From contig JAJVIE010000003.1 in assembly GCA_022072175.1 (NCBI GenBank), positions 900,001 to 964,000 of the forward strand: a stretch of 64,000 bases of DNA. The letters are read 5' to 3'. Numbering within the stretch: position 1 is the stretch's first letter; the number at the start of each line of letters is the position of its first letter. The position numbers were made by a program, and so were the translations under genes. Shown piece by piece: positions 15,753 to 27,769 of the stretch. Source of the DNA: Candidatus Omnitrophota bacterium (GTDB lineage: Bacteria > Omnitrophota > Gorgyraeia > 2-02-FULL-51-18). The notes beneath the pieces are model-generated. The model made no database searches, had not been told where the DNA came from, and saw only the letters and a list, made by a program, of their open reading frames with translations.

Positions 15753-16108
15753 GCGGATCCGACCCATTCGAGATAGGCGGAACTGCCGCCGGTGACGTTC
15801 AACACCGCCAATTCGGGCAGTTCATAGGGATGCTCGCGTGTCAATCTGCGCTCGAGCCGCGGCAGACATCGGCGGGTCGTCTTGATGATCAACTGCCTCT
15901 CCGACGAGCTTTGGACGCGGCCTTTCCAACGGTAGACGGAGTGTCCGGAGCCCAGCGTCATGACACAAGCGGCCAAGCGGTCGGATACCAACAGACGGGA
16001 CAGACGCCGCGCGCAAGCGGCATCAGGGGCCGTTGTGAGGACAAGACAAACCCCGCTAGAAGCGGAGCGTGATCTTGTAGTCGTCGCCTTCTTTTTCGAG
16101 GATGACAT
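15740..16108 (-). CDS. cutA: CutA1 divalent-ion tolerance protein
   Basis: CutA1 is a small trimeric protein linked to copper and other divalent-cation tolerance. The 122-aa product has the family core VLTTAPDAACARRLSRLLVS, then VYRWKGRVQSSSERQLIIKT, and HPYELPELAVLNVTGGSSAY near the end. The first 19 residues (Ser/Lys/Thr-rich) are not part of the usual fold. The ATG at 16108 overlaps the DUF2582 gene by 53 bp, and no in-frame start codon lies between it and the conserved domain. Confidence 0.93.
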   Translation of the reverse strand: MSSSKKKATTTRSRSASSGVCLVLTTAPDAACARRLSRLLVSDRLAACVMTLGSGHSVYRWKGRVQSSSERQLIIKTTRRCLPRLERRLTREHPYELPELAVLNVTGGSSAYLEWVGSACAS

Positions 16109-16256
16109 GGCCTTCGCGCGCGAGCCAACCGAGGCTCATCAGCACCACGTTACGGTCCTTGTCGATGGCCGGCGCGAGCGATTTGAGGTGACAGGTCTTG
16201 TGTTGGTCCAGGTAGTGCCAGATATCGCCGGCAACGATGCCGATCTCGGTGATCAT
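16056..16256 (-). CDS. Winged-helix DUF2582-family protein
   Basis: The 66-aa protein matches the small winged-helix DUF2582 family: IGIVAGDIWHYLDQHKTCHL at residues 5-24, then a second helix and the wing (VLMSLGWLAREGHVILEKEG). It is probably a minimal DNA-binding transcription regulator. The ATG at 16256 has a GGAGG site five bases upstream, and a promoter lies 40-65 bp further. It leads the cutA-rhodanese unit, so a role in metal or sulfur stress is possible but unproven. Confidence 0.85.
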   Translation of the reverse strand: MITEIGIVAGDIWHYLDQHKTCHLKSLAPAIDKDRNVVLMSLGWLAREGHVILEKEGDDYKITLRF

Positions 16257-16294
16257 GAAGGCCTCCGTTAGGATGAATGCGGCTCAACAGATTT

Positions 16295-16323
16295 ATCTTA
16301 ATCCCTACTCCGGCATAAATCAA
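16295..16323 (-). promoter_or_regulatory. Promoter of the DUF2582-cutA-rhodanese unit
   Basis: TTGATT (16318-16323), a 17-bp spacer and TAAGAT (16295-16300) give a moderate sigma-70 promoter, starting near 16288 with a leader of about 32 nt before the GTG/ATG-proximal ribosome site of the winged-helix gene. Confidence 0.5.
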
Positions 16324-16335
16324 CCCCGCCGGACG

Positions 16336-16584
16336 TCAGACCAACCGCTCGTCCGGGTCCTTCTTGTTGTAGCTCTTGCACTGGGGGCACTGCGAGATCT
16401 CCCGGTGCAGGGAATCGACGTAAGTGTAGGTGCAGATCGCGCACTCCCAGACGTCGGCCTCCTCGCGTACGAACTTGGGAAGAGTGGTCTTCTTCTCGGT
16501 CAACACCCAGAGCGCGAAGACCGCTATCAGCGACGACATCACATAGAGGAATGCCGCGGTCGAGACGTCGACCTTGAAGATCAT
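16336..16584 (-). CDS. Small membrane protein with rubredoxin-like zinc ribbon
   Basis: The 82-aa protein has one transmembrane helix (about 9-29) and a cytoplasmic or periplasmic zinc ribbon with CAIC and CPQC pairs (WECAICTYTY and ISQCPQCKS), spaced like a rubredoxin-type knuckle. The ATG at 16584 overlaps the TonB-like stop (ATGA); a longer in-frame start is excluded by that overlap. It is the last gene of the foldase-uvrA-exb string. Possible roles are metal or redox sensing for the Exb/TonB motor. The family is not recognised. Confidence 0.75.
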   Translation of the reverse strand: MIFKVDVSTAAFLYVMSSLIAVFALWVLTEKKTTLPKFVREEADVWECAICTYTYVDSLHREISQCPQCKSYNKKDPDERLV

Positions 16585-17282
16585 GTGCCGGTCTCCGGAT
16601 CCGAGCGCGGATCGAAACGGACCTTGCCCTTCATCACGGCGGCGGAGCCCGAAGGGCTGAAGCGCCACTCCTTGAGATAACGGACGTAGAGCAGGTCCGT
16701 TTCGGGATCCCCCGAGGAGCCGGCGATCTCGGCCGACACCACCGCGCCGGCAGGGCTGATCTCAAAAGCGATCTCGAGGGGCTGGCGCGTCAGCCCGAGG
16801 TAGGCGTGGGCCCTTGTCTCCGGGACCGACGGACGGTACAAGAGCGTGCGGGAGGCCGCTTCTCCCCCGATCTCCGGTCCGTCACCGGCGGCGTCCCGCT
16901 GGCCGTCCGGCTCGAACTTGGAGCCGCCCACGGCCGCGCGAAGGGAGTCGAACAGCCGCTGCCCCATCGAGAAGCTCACCACCTCGCCTGGCGCGCGGCG
17001 TCCGGAGGTCCGGACCTCCGGTTCGACCGTACGCGACAGGTCCGACAGATGCCTGTAGAACGCCTCGGAGTAACGCGGCCGTGACTCCACGAGCGTCCGG
17101 ATCATGGAGTCGTCGAGCACCGGGCCCAGAGAGACGATCTCCGGCCGCTTGCGCGGATCGAAGCGCTTGGATTCCACGGTCACGTTGAGCGTCGCCACCC
17201 ACAGGAAGTGCCAGAGCGCCGAGAGGACCAGCGCCGCCAGGAACGGCCTGTTGAAGAACGACCAGCTCTCGTAGCCTTTCAA
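16581..17282 (-). CDS. TonB-like energy-transducing protein
   Basis: The 233-aa protein has a short N-terminal cytoplasmic part, one transmembrane helix (about 12-33) containing a His (ALWHFLWVA), a long periplasmic linker and a C-terminal TonB-like domain. That domain is seen as PLEIAFEISPAGAVVSAEIA followed by LLYVRYLKEWRFSPSG. It would carry proton-motive energy from ExbB/ExbD to an outer-membrane partner. The start is TTG at 17282, which overlaps the exbD stop (TTGA) behind GGGGAGGGGG. It is not a classical Pro-rich TonB. Confidence 0.75.
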   Translation of the reverse strand: MKGYESWSFFNRPFLAALVLSALWHFLWVATLNVTVESKRFDPRKRPEIVSLGPVLDDSMIRTLVESRPRYSEAFYRHLSDLSRTVEPEVRTSGRRAPGEVVSFSMGQRLFDSLRAAVGGSKFEPDGQRDAAGDGPEIGGEAASRTLLYRPSVPETRAHAYLGLTRQPLEIAFEISPAGAVVSAEIAGSSGDPETDLLYVRYLKEWRFSPSGSAAVMKGKVRFDPRSDPETGT

Positions 17283-17698
17283 GCCCCCTCCCCGGCTTTC
17301 TGCGTGGTGGCGATATTGATCTGTGGGATCCCGTAGTCGCGGCACAGGTCCCAGATCTCGACCACGCGTCCCAGGGAGGCGCCGGTATCCGACTTGAGCA
17401 GCAAACCCCTTTTCTCGCGCGCCGCTTGACGCAACCGGCCCTGGAGCTCGCCGATGGAGACCGGCTTGTCGTCGAGATAGAGCAGGTCCTGTCCGGTGAC
17501 GGTCACCACCAGACTTTCGGAACCCAACACTTCACTGGTGACCGCCTTGGGCAGGCTGACCTTGATGCCCGGCTGGAACACGAAGTTGGACGTCAGCATG
17601 AAGAAGATCAGCAGAAGGAACATCACGTCGATCAGCGGCGCGATATCCAGCTGTCCCTTGCGGATCTCGGTGCGTCGTTTGATCCTCTCAAACCTCAT
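17279..17698 (-). CDS. exbD: ExbD/TolR-family biopolymer transport protein
   Basis: The 139-aa protein has a short cytoplasmic N-terminus and one transmembrane helix with the essential Asp (LDIAPLIDVMFLLLIFFMLT, Asp at about 24). A periplasmic ExbD domain follows, ending in GIPQINIAT. It forms the ion-driven motor with ExbB. The ATG lies inside the exbB end (11-bp overlap), and the stop is shared with the TTG of the TonB-like gene. Whether it serves a Tol or Ton type system cannot be told from sequence alone. Confidence 0.93.
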   Translation of the reverse strand: MRFERIKRRTEIRKGQLDIAPLIDVMFLLLIFFMLTSNFVFQPGIKVSLPKAVTSEVLGSESLVVTVTGQDLLYLDDKPVSIGELQGRLRQAAREKRGLLLKSDTGASLGRVVEIWDLCRDYGIPQINIATTQKAGEGA

Positions 17699-18320
17699 GC
17701 TCGTCCCTCTTCTCCCCGAGGATGTTGAGCAGATCGGTCGCGCTCCGCTCCATGTCGAGCACGAACCCGTCCACCCGGCTCACCAGGTAGTTGTAGGTCA
17801 CGAACGTCGGGATCGCGACGCACAGACCGAAGACCGTGGTCAACAATGCCTCCCAGATGCCTCCGGCGAGGTCCCCCGGATTGACGGGATTGACGCTCGA
17901 AGCCTTTGCCTGGATCACCTGGAAAGCCTCCACCATACCCGTGACCGTTCCGAGCAGTCCCAGGAGCGGCGAAACGTGCGCGATGGTCGCCAGGACGGGC
18001 AGATTGCGCTCCAGCCGGGGGACCTCGTGCACCGCAGCGTCCTCGATGGCCTCACGCACTTCCTGGCGGGGCCGGTCGTGCTTGAGGATGCCGGCCTTCA
18101 GGATCTTGGCGATCGGACCGTTGGTGCGGTCGCACAGCTCGAGCGCCTCCATCACCTTGTTGCGCTTGAGCGATCGCGAGATCTGCTCCATGAACGCCCG
18201 GGTATCGATCTGTTCCCGCCTGAGACTCACCAGCCGCTCGATCACGATCGCGAACGCGAACACCGAACACAGCAGGATCGGCCACATGATCGGACCGCCC
18301 TTTTGCATCAACTCCCACAT
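17688..18320 (-). CDS. exbB: ExbB/TolQ/MotA-family motor protein
   Basis: The 210-aa protein shows the three-helix ExbB/TolQ plan. The first helix is near residues 10-28 and is followed by a basic cytoplasmic segment. The conserved core is ATIAHVSPLLGLLGTVTGMV (about 108-127), then LLTTVFGLCVAIPTFVTYNY as the third helix. It assembles as a pentamer around ExbD. The ATG at 18320 has a very strong AAAGGAGG site, 12 bp after the TPR gene. Confidence 0.94.
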   Translation of the reverse strand: MWELMQKGGPIMWPILLCSVFAFAIVIERLVSLRREQIDTRAFMEQISRSLKRNKVMEALELCDRTNGPIAKILKAGILKHDRPRQEVREAIEDAAVHEVPRLERNLPVLATIAHVSPLLGLLGTVTGMVEAFQVIQAKASSVNPVNPGDLAGGIWEALLTTVFGLCVAIPTFVTYNYLVSRVDGFVLDMERSATDLLNILGEKRDEHEV

Positions 18321-18332
18321 GACGACCTCCTT

Positions 18333-20464
18333 TTAAACTTTACCCGCATCCGCCGGCGGCTCGGCGATCACCGCGCCGGCCTCGAAACCCGGGCATTCCT
18401 CGGCGATGCGACGATACAGCGCCTCCGCGGCGGCGGTATCCCCCTGGGCCTGTTTGATCCCGGCCAACTCCGCGCGGACCTCGCAGGCGGACACGGTCTC
18501 GGCCGCCGGGGCAGAACCCAGCACGAGCTCGGCTTCTCTGAGCAGTCCCTCGGCCCTGAGGATGCGGGCCAGGCGCAAGGCGGCCTTGGAGCGGTCTCCG
18601 GCGGGACCCGAACCACGGGCGGCCTTGAGAAGCAGGTCCTTGGCCTCGGCGGTCCGCCCTTGAGTGACCAGCGGGTCCGCGGCTTCGAGGGCGGCCCGGA
18701 CCGCCCATTCGCTGTCCGGATGCGCCGCCGCCGAACGCCGCCAGACCTCGACCGCGCCGGCCGTGTCACCCTCCCGGTCGAAAGCCGCTCCTCTGAGATA
18801 AGCCGCGTGGGGTACCAGGCGATGCGCCGCGAACTTATCGATCAGCGTCCCCAGACGCTCGCGAGCGTCCGCGTACGCTCCGCGCTCGAAGGCCGATTCG
18901 CCCAGAAGGAACAATGCCTCCGCGGCGTAGGGACCGTCCGGCGCTTGGGCCAACAGCCCATCGAGCGCTGATACCGCCTCGCCTTCGCGCCCCATACGGA
19001 ACAGGCATTGAGCCGCTCGGTAATTGGACAGCTGCGAGAGCTCATCCCCGGGCGTGCGCGCCGAGATCCCACGGAAGATCTCCAAGGCTTCCTGACGCCG
19101 GCCTTCTTCGAACCTGCAGTTGGCCAACTGGAAGTGGGCTTTCTCGCGGAGCGGGCTCTCGGGGAACGACCGGATCAGACGCTCGAAATACGGCGCGGCG
19201 TCGGCGGCGCGGTCCCGCTCGAGCAGGATGAGCCCGAGACGGAAGAGGGCGTCGGCGCGGTACGAACTCTCCGGATAGTTGACCAAAAGGCTCTGGAAGC
19301 TCAGCACCGCCGCCTCGTGGCGACCGAGCTTCTGCAGGACAGTGCCTGATTGATACTGGGCATAGTCGGCCTGGGGGCTTTTGGGGTAACCGTCGAGCAC
19401 CATGTCATAGTAATCGAGGGCCTTCACCCTCTCGTCCGATTCGAAGTACGTATCTCCGATGCGGAGGATGGCCGCGACTCGCATCGCCTCGTCGCGGCTC
19501 TCTTCGGCCACCGACCTGAACTGTTCGATGGCCTGCTCCGTGGCGCCCAGTCGCAGCAGCGACCAGCCGAGGTTGTAGGCCGCCGAATCCCGCAGGTCGC
19601 TGTGCGGGTACTGTTGCAGGAACCTCTCGTAAGCGCGCGCCGCCTCCGCGTACCGCTCCCGCCGGTAGTCCGTCTCCGCGGACCAGTAGAGCGCCTCATC
19701 GGTGTACTCGCTTTCCGGATACATCGCCGGATAGGCGCTCAACAACTCCGCGGCCTCGTCCAGACGGCCGAGCTCCAGTAGCGTCAGCGCGCGCCCGTAC
19801 GCGAACGACTCGCGCAGAGCATCGCCCTTGAGAGTGCTTTCCAGGGGCGTGAAGGCCTCAAGGGCTTCAGTGTAGCGCTTGAGACGGTAATAGCTCCAAG
19901 CCACGCCGTGCAGCGCGAAATCCGTATGGGCCGTCTGTCCGCCGATCTCCAGCGCTCTCTTGAACTCCTCGAGCGCCGGGGCATACTCGCCCAATTGATA
20001 GCGGCATTCGCCCGACAAGTAGCGCGCCGGACCGACCTTCGAGTGGAGCGGGTGGCGTGTCAGGAAATCCTCCAGGGCCGCCAGGGCTTCCCGGTAACGG
20101 CGGAGCTCGAACAGGCACTGCGCTTTTTTGTACAGCGCCTCGATGGCCAACGGCTCGCCCGCGTGATTGTCGACGAAGGCTCCGAAGGCCTGCGCCGCGT
20201 TCTCGAGATCGCCCAGTTGGTACAGGCTCCACGCCCTCGAGTACGCCGCGTCGCAAGCGGCTCTGGAGCCGGGATATCGCGAAAGCACCTCGTCGTACCG
20301 CCTGAGCGCGTTGACGGGGTCGCCCGCGCGCAGATAGCTCTCCCCCTGCTCGAACGCCGCCCGGGCGGCCTCGGGCGTGGCCATCGTCTCCTCCGCCCGG
20401 ACCTGCGGAAGCGACAACGGGACGGATAGGATCAGCACGAGGGCGCCGAGCGTCAGCGACCGGC

Positions 20465-20468
<4 letters not shown>
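18333..20468 (-). CDS. Large exported TPR-repeat protein
   Basis: The 711-aa protein has a signal peptide (about 1-24, ending in VRA) and then an almost unbroken row of about 17-18 tetratricopeptide repeats. The repeats are of the YbgF/BamD/GltE type, with recurring motifs such as [20 protein letters not shown] and [20 protein letters not shown]. Such proteins are periplasmic scaffolds. Its place immediately before exbB-exbD-tonB suggests it links the motor to peptidoglycan or outer-membrane partners. The GTG at 20468 overlaps the uvrA stop (GTGA) and has GGAGCT eight bases upstream. Confidence 0.88.
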
Positions 20469-23285
<2,817 letters not shown>

Positions 23286-23314
<29 letters not shown>

Positions 23315-24014
23315 GGATCTTCTCGTTCTTGAGGATCTCCGGGATCGGCCGGGCATCGATACGGACGCCGCCGTCATGTTCGATGATGAGCGTATAGATC
23401 GTGCCCGGCACGAACACCGATCCCGGCGCCTCGATCTGTGCGTTCTTGATACCCACACGCTTGCGGCTTTCGGGTTTGAGCGCGTACTCCCAGAACCGCG
23501 ACCAGATCTCCCGCTCGAAATAGTTGGGCGGGTCGCCGACGCGGTACCCTTCAGGCACGACCGTCTCGGAGCGCCCGTCCTTGGAGATCGTGCGGACGGG
23601 CGTGATCACGCACTCCTGCGTCTTGTCACCGTCGAGGACGAACGCCTTGAGGAACAGGTGGATGCTCTTGCCCTTCATGCGGTGCCCCTGCTCGACGTAG
23701 CGGTCATCGAAGCGCACCACCAGCGTCTGGAACTGGATGAGGTTGCCGTTGAACGTGAAGTACTTGGGTTTCAGGGGTTTTCCCTGGACGTCGTACTCCA
23801 GGAATTTGATCGTGGTCGTGTACGTGCGGTCGAACTCGTCCACGCTCGACTCCACCACGAGCACCTCCGCGATCCGCGACTCGGCCTTGAGGTTCTGCAG
23901 GATGCGCCGGAACGTCAGGTACTCGCTGAAGAACTTGAACCCGGCGATAAATACGAACACCAGGACGGTGAGGATAAAAGCGTTGCGGACGGCGCGGCGC
24001 AAAGGATCGAACAC
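23286..24014 (-). CDS. Membrane-anchored protein of unknown function
   Basis: The 242-aa protein has an N-terminal transmembrane helix (about 12-30, with [16 protein letters not shown]) and a periplasmic domain rich in beta strands. Visible landmarks are [20 protein letters not shown], a Lys/His/Leu-rich [16 protein letters not shown] stretch and [20 protein letters not shown] near the end. I do not recognise the family. The GTG start at 24014 has AAAGGG six bases upstream. It lies between rsmA and uvrA, preceded by a strong hairpin. Confidence 0.75.
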
Positions 24015-24034
24015 GGATGCCCTTTCAGACGGCG

Positions 24035-24057
24035 GACGGGGCCTTCGGGGCCCCGTC
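24035..24057. repeat. Strong intercistronic hairpin
   Basis: GACGGGGCC (24035-24043) and GGCCCCGTC (24049-24057) form a perfect 9-bp GC stem with a 5-nt loop, between rsmA and the unknown membrane-anchored protein. No U-run follows on the minus strand, so it may stabilise or process the mRNA rather than terminate it. Confidence 0.6.
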
Positions 24058-24070
24058 TCGAAGCGCTAGT

Positions 24071-24919
24071 TTAGCACCGCCCCGGACCGCCCGCAAGGAG
24101 GGTGGTCCGCCGCGACAGCGCCCCCCACTCCTCGAGCGAGAGCGTTTCGGGGCGGCGGCGGGCATCGATGCCGCAAGCTTCCAGCTGATCGCCCCAGACC
24201 CGCCGGTCCAAGCCCGGCACCGCGTTCTTGAGCCCGTTGAGGAGGGTCTTGCGTCTCTGCTGGAAAGCCGCGCGCACGATCCGGAAAAAATGACCCTCAT
24301 CGCCGGTGTCCACGCGGGTCCGGTCGAGCATCGTCAACGTGATGACCGCCGAGTCGACCTCCGGGGCCGGATAGAACGAGCTCTTGGGAACTTTGCGGAC
24401 GATCGCGATGTCCGCGTGCATCTGCACGAAGATCGTCAGCGGGGCCCAATCGCGGCTGTCCGGTCGAGCCGACAGGCGCTCGGCCACCTCCCATTGCACG
24501 GTCAGCGCGGCGCGCCTGAACGTCCGCCGATGCCGGACGAGCCACTCGAGGATGGGACTGGTGATGCCGTAGGGAATGTTGCCGGCCACACGGGCCGGCG
24601 GATCGGCGAGCGCGGCCGGGCTCAGTTCAAGCACGTCGGCTTCGATCAACTCGAACGGCCGGGCGCCATAGGTCCGGCGCAGGTACTCGGCCAGCACGCG
24701 GTCCTTCTCCACGGCGACCACCCGCGTCGAGCGCTCCAACAGCTCGCGCGTCAGGAACCCGAGTCCCGGACCGATCTCGAGCACCGAACCTTCACGGCCG
24801 CTGGCGTCCGCCACGTCCGTCAAGGCCTGGCGGTCGATCATGAAGTTCTGGGAGCGCCGGCCGGAGGGACGAACCCCCAGCTGAGCCAGAACGCTACGGA
24901 CTTCTGCGCTGAGGCTCAT
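24071..24919 (-). CDS. rsmA: 16S rRNA dimethyladenosine transferase RsmA (KsgA)
   Basis: RsmA dimethylates A1518 and A1519 of 16S rRNA. The 282-aa protein has the SAM motif VLEIGPGLGFLTRELLE (about 49-65), the catalytic NIPYGI motif (NxPY), and the C-terminal FQQRRKTLLNGLK segment. The ATG at 24919 overlaps the end of pdxA by 26 bp; an in-frame extension to 25003 is rejected because the homologous N-terminus (RRSQNFMID) follows at the usual distance. This pdxA-rsmA pairing is also seen in enterobacteria. Confidence 0.96.
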   Translation of the reverse strand: MSLSAEVRSVLAQLGVRPSGRRSQNFMIDRQALTDVADASGREGSVLEIGPGLGFLTRELLERSTRVVAVEKDRVLAEYLRRTYGARPFELIEADVLELSPAALADPPARVAGNIPYGITSPILEWLVRHRRTFRRAALTVQWEVAERLSARPDSRDWAPLTIFVQMHADIAIVRKVPKSSFYPAPEVDSAVITLTMLDRTRVDTGDEGHFFRIVRAAFQQRRKTLLNGLKNAVPGLDRRVWGDQLEACGIDARRRPETLSLEEWGALSRRTTLLAGGPGRC

Positions 24920-25922
24920 GGCGTCGCGCACCGATCCAGCGGGCCAGACGGAGGGCCTCCAGCATCGACCCGGCATCGGCGCACAGCCGATCGGCGATGT
25001 CATAGGCGGTCCCGTGGTCCGGCGAGGTCCTGACGAAGGGCAGACCCAGCGTCACATTGACGCCGAAGCCCCTGGAGATCATCTTCAGCGGAATGAGCCC
25101 CTGGTCGTGATACATACAGATCACCGCATCATAGCGGCCCGTGTAGGCGTCATGGAACAACGCGTCCGGGGAAAGAGGCCCCGCGAGCTCTCCGGACAAC
25201 CGGCCTCTCAGGGACCGGACGGCGGGGCCGATCACTCGCAGTTCCTCAGCGCCGAGGTGCCCGCCCTCTCCTGCGTGCGGATTGAGCCCGCAGACGACCA
25301 GGCGCGGGGACCGGATGCCGAAGGAGCGCACCAGCTCCCGATGGGTCGTCAGGATCGTCCGGCGCACGCGCTCGGCGGTGACGGCCCGGGGAACTTCGGC
25401 CAGAGGCAAATGCCGCGTAACGAGCACCACGCGCAACGGGCCGCCGACCAGCATCATCTCACAACTACCCACGCCCGCGAGCTCCGCCAGGTATTCGGTG
25501 TGCCCGGCATGGCGGAACCCCGCCTCCAGCAGGACCGCCTTACTGATCGGGGCGGTCACGATGGCGCCCACTTGCCTTGTCAGCGCCGCGGCGACGGCCA
25601 GATCGATGGAACGCACGATGACCGGGGCCCAGGACCGCGACGGAACGCCGCGGCGCAGTTTCCCGGGCACGGCTAGACCGTAGAGACAGGCCACTTTGCC
25701 TCGCGGCGCGCTCTCAGCGGGACTACCCACCTCCGCGAAACTCAGGCGCAGACCCATCCGCCGTGAAAGCTCGTCATAGAGACCGGCGGGGCCGGTCAGC
25801 AGGATGCGGGAGCGCTCGGAGGGCGTTAAGCGCCGGAGCGCGCGGAGAGCGACCTCGGGGCCGATGCCGGCCGGATCACCCAGGGTGATCGCGATCCGCT
25901 CAGCGGATCGAGATATAGGCAT
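24894..25922 (-). CDS. pdxA: 4-hydroxythreonine-4-phosphate dehydrogenase PdxA
   Basis: PdxA oxidises 4-phosphohydroxy-L-threonine in pyridoxal phosphate synthesis. The 342-aa protein has the N-terminal ITLGDPAGIGPE motif, AGHTEYLAELAG (metal-site His), GLNPHAGEGGHLG (second metal His) and CMYHDQGLIPLKM (third His). A final GTAYDIA motif binds NAD. The start at 25922 is the ATG nearest the conserved N-terminus; it overlaps the SurA-like gene by 23 bp. Confidence 0.96.
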   Translation of the reverse strand: MPISRSAERIAITLGDPAGIGPEVALRALRRLTPSERSRILLTGPAGLYDELSRRMGLRLSFAEVGSPAESAPRGKVACLYGLAVPGKLRRGVPSRSWAPVIVRSIDLAVAAALTRQVGAIVTAPISKAVLLEAGFRHAGHTEYLAELAGVGSCEMMLVGGPLRVVLVTRHLPLAEVPRAVTAERVRRTILTTHRELVRSFGIRSPRLVVCGLNPHAGEGGHLGAEELRVIGPAVRSLRGRLSGELAGPLSPDALFHDAYTGRYDAVICMYHDQGLIPLKMISRGFGVNVTLGLPFVRTSPDHGTAYDIADRLCADAGSMLEALRLARWIGARRHEPQRRSP

Positions 25923-26844
25923 TCTTCTTGAGGTCTTCGACGTAGGTGTCGAGGCGCTTCTTGAGCTTCTGCTTGAACAAACGGTCCTGGATCTCGCTGC
26001 GGACATCGCTCAGCGATCTGAGCGAAGCCGGCTGCTTCTCGAGGACCTTGAAAATGTGATAGCCCAACGAGGTTTCGATGGGGTTGGTGATCCCGCCGAC
26101 CGGAAGCGCGAAGACCTTCTCATCGATCTCACCGAGGAGCTGACCCCGCTCCATCCAGCCCATCTCCCCGCCTTCTTTGGCCTCGGCGCCTTCGGAATGG
26201 GTCTTCGCGAGCTCCTCGAAGGAAGCTCCTTCCGAGATCTGTTTCACGAGGGATTCCGCCAGCGAACGGGCCTCTTCGGGCTTGCGCGTGCTGACGCGGA
26301 CCAGGATCTGCTGCAGGCGCACCCGCTCTCCCTGCTGGAACTCGTCCTGATTGGAGCGGTAGTACTCGCTGATCTCGCCCGGTGAGACGGACACCTTCGA
26401 CTTCACGTCGTACCCGACGAGCTTCGAGGTCATGATCTGGTCCCGGAAGCGCTCCCACAGCTTCTTCTCGCTCATCCCTTGGTCCTCCAGCGCCTGCAGG
26501 AAGGACTCGCGGTCCTGGAACTTGTTGCGCACGTCGGCCACCATCTCGTCGACCTCACTGTCCTTGACGATGACCTGCATCTTCTTGGCCTCGCTGAGGA
26601 TGAGCTTCTCCTCGATGAGCTTGGACAGAAAATCGCGCCGGGCCTGACCCATGCGCTCTTCGAGCTCGACGCCGGTGTACTGGGTGCGGAACTGCGCCGC
26701 GACAGGCGCCATCACGATCTGCAGGTCCTGCTCCGTGATGACTTCATCGTTGACGACGGCCAGGATGCGCTCAAGCACTTCGGCGCCGCTGACGGGGGCC
26801 AGCAGGCAGAGGGCCATCAGGCACAGGGCGGTGGCGCGCCTCAT
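25900..26844 (-). CDS. SurA-like periplasmic peptidyl-prolyl isomerase
   Basis: The 314-aa protein has a signal peptide (about 1-20), a SurA N-terminal chaperone domain (RILAVVNDEVITEQDLQ, about 26-140) and one parvulin PPIase domain (about 165-265). The parvulin motifs include RLQQILVRV, FEELAKTHSEGAEAKEGGEM and TSLGYHIFKV. It is likely to help fold outer-membrane barrels such as those encoded here. It starts inside the stop of the preceding foldase gene (ATGA). E. coli SurA has two parvulin domains; this has one. Confidence 0.9.
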   Translation of the reverse strand: MRRATALCLMALCLLAPVSGAEVLERILAVVNDEVITEQDLQIVMAPVAAQFRTQYTGVELEERMGQARRDFLSKLIEEKLILSEAKKMQVIVKDSEVDEMVADVRNKFQDRESFLQALEDQGMSEKKLWERFRDQIMTSKLVGYDVKSKVSVSPGEISEYYRSNQDEFQQGERVRLQQILVRVSTRKPEEARSLAESLVKQISEGASFEELAKTHSEGAEAKEGGEMGWMERGQLLGEIDEKVFALPVGGITNPIETSLGYHIFKVLEKQPASLRSLSDVRSEIQDRLFKQKLKKRLDTYVEDLKKNAYISIR

Positions 26845-27731
26845 TTCACACCCTGAGCGGTCTGGGCCGGTTCCAGCTGAAGGGCCTCAAGGGCCGTTTC
26901 GTCCAACTGGACCTTGTGATCGTTCTTGAGCTTTTCGATCAAAGCCTTGAGCAGATCGGACCGTTTCTGGTTGAGCAGGCGCTCTTCGATGGCTCCCCGT
27001 ACAGCCCTGAACTCCCTCAAGGAGGGCTCAAGACGGTCGGTCAGTTTGATCACATGATGACCGAAAGAGGAGCGCACGACCTCGCCCAGGTCGCCCGGCT
27101 TGAGCGCCAGCGCCGCGACTTCGAACTCCCTGACCAGCTGTCCCTTCTGGAAGAAACCGATGTCCCCGCCACGGCTGGCCGTCGTATCGGTCGAATGGGC
27201 CCGCGCCAGATCCTCGAAGGACTCGCCGTCCAGCACGCGCTGACGGATCCGATGCGCCTCCTCCTCGGTCTTGACCAGGATGTGCGAGGCGCGCAGGAGC
27301 AACGGGGTCATGAACTCTTCCTGGTGAGCGTCATAGTAGGCCCGGGCCTCGTCCTTGCCCAGCTGCAACTTGCCGTCGACCTCCTGTTCCATGAGCTTGG
27401 CCAACAGGATCTTGCGACGCGCGGCCTCCATCAAGTGCTGGACCTCAGGGTCCTTCTCGACGCCCCTTTTTTCGGCCTCGCGCACCAAGAGCCTCTCGGA
27501 GAGCATGTCCTCAAGGAACTCTTTCTTGCGCTCGATGGCGATAGCGCGCAGCTCTTTCGGAAGACTGCGGACCTGCTCCATGAACTCGTCCTGGGTCACC
27601 GACTGGTCTCCCGCGCGGGCCAGGACCTTGCTTTTGGACGCGGGTTGACAGCCTAGAGAGGTCAGGACGAGGCAGAGCGCGGCAACGGAAGCGATCCCAT
27701 AGAGGAACGAACGAAGGGGTGTGTTTCGCAT
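26841..27731 (-). CDS. PrsA-like lipoprotein peptidyl-prolyl isomerase
   Basis: The 296-aa protein has a lipoprotein signal (LTSLGC lipobox, lipidated Cys at 28), a SurA/PrsA N-terminal helical region (about 36-130) and a parvulin domain. The parvulin core shows RASHILVKTEEEAHRIRQRV, FEDLARAHSTDTTASRGGDI and SFGHHVIKLTD. It probably acts as a membrane-bound folding catalyst for exported proteins. The start ATG at 27731 has no ribosome-binding site and sits about 2 nt from the predicted transcript start. Confidence 0.9.
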   Translation of the reverse strand: MRNTPLRSFLYGIASVAALCLVLTSLGCQPASKSKVLARAGDQSVTQDEFMEQVRSLPKELRAIAIERKKEFLEDMLSERLLVREAEKRGVEKDPEVQHLMEAARRKILLAKLMEQEVDGKLQLGKDEARAYYDAHQEEFMTPLLLRASHILVKTEEEAHRIRQRVLDGESFEDLARAHSTDTTASRGGDIGFFQKGQLVREFEVAALALKPGDLGEVVRSSFGHHVIKLTDRLEPSLREFRAVRGAIEERLLNQKRSDLLKALIEKLKNDHKVQLDETALEALQLEPAQTAQGVK

Positions 27732-27739
27732 AAGCGCTG

Positions 27740-27768
27740 ACTATAGCACAACCGAACTTGCGGCGCAA
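27740..27768 (-). promoter_or_regulatory. Promoter of the prsA-like operon (probably leaderless)
   Basis: TTGCGC (27763-27768), a 17-bp spacer ending TGTGC (extended -10) and TATAGT (27740-27745) form a good promoter in the 38-bp gap after mfd. The predicted transcript start, around 27733, is only one to three bases before the ATG at 27731, so the mRNA would be essentially leaderless. Confidence 0.7.
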
Positions 27769-27769
27769 A

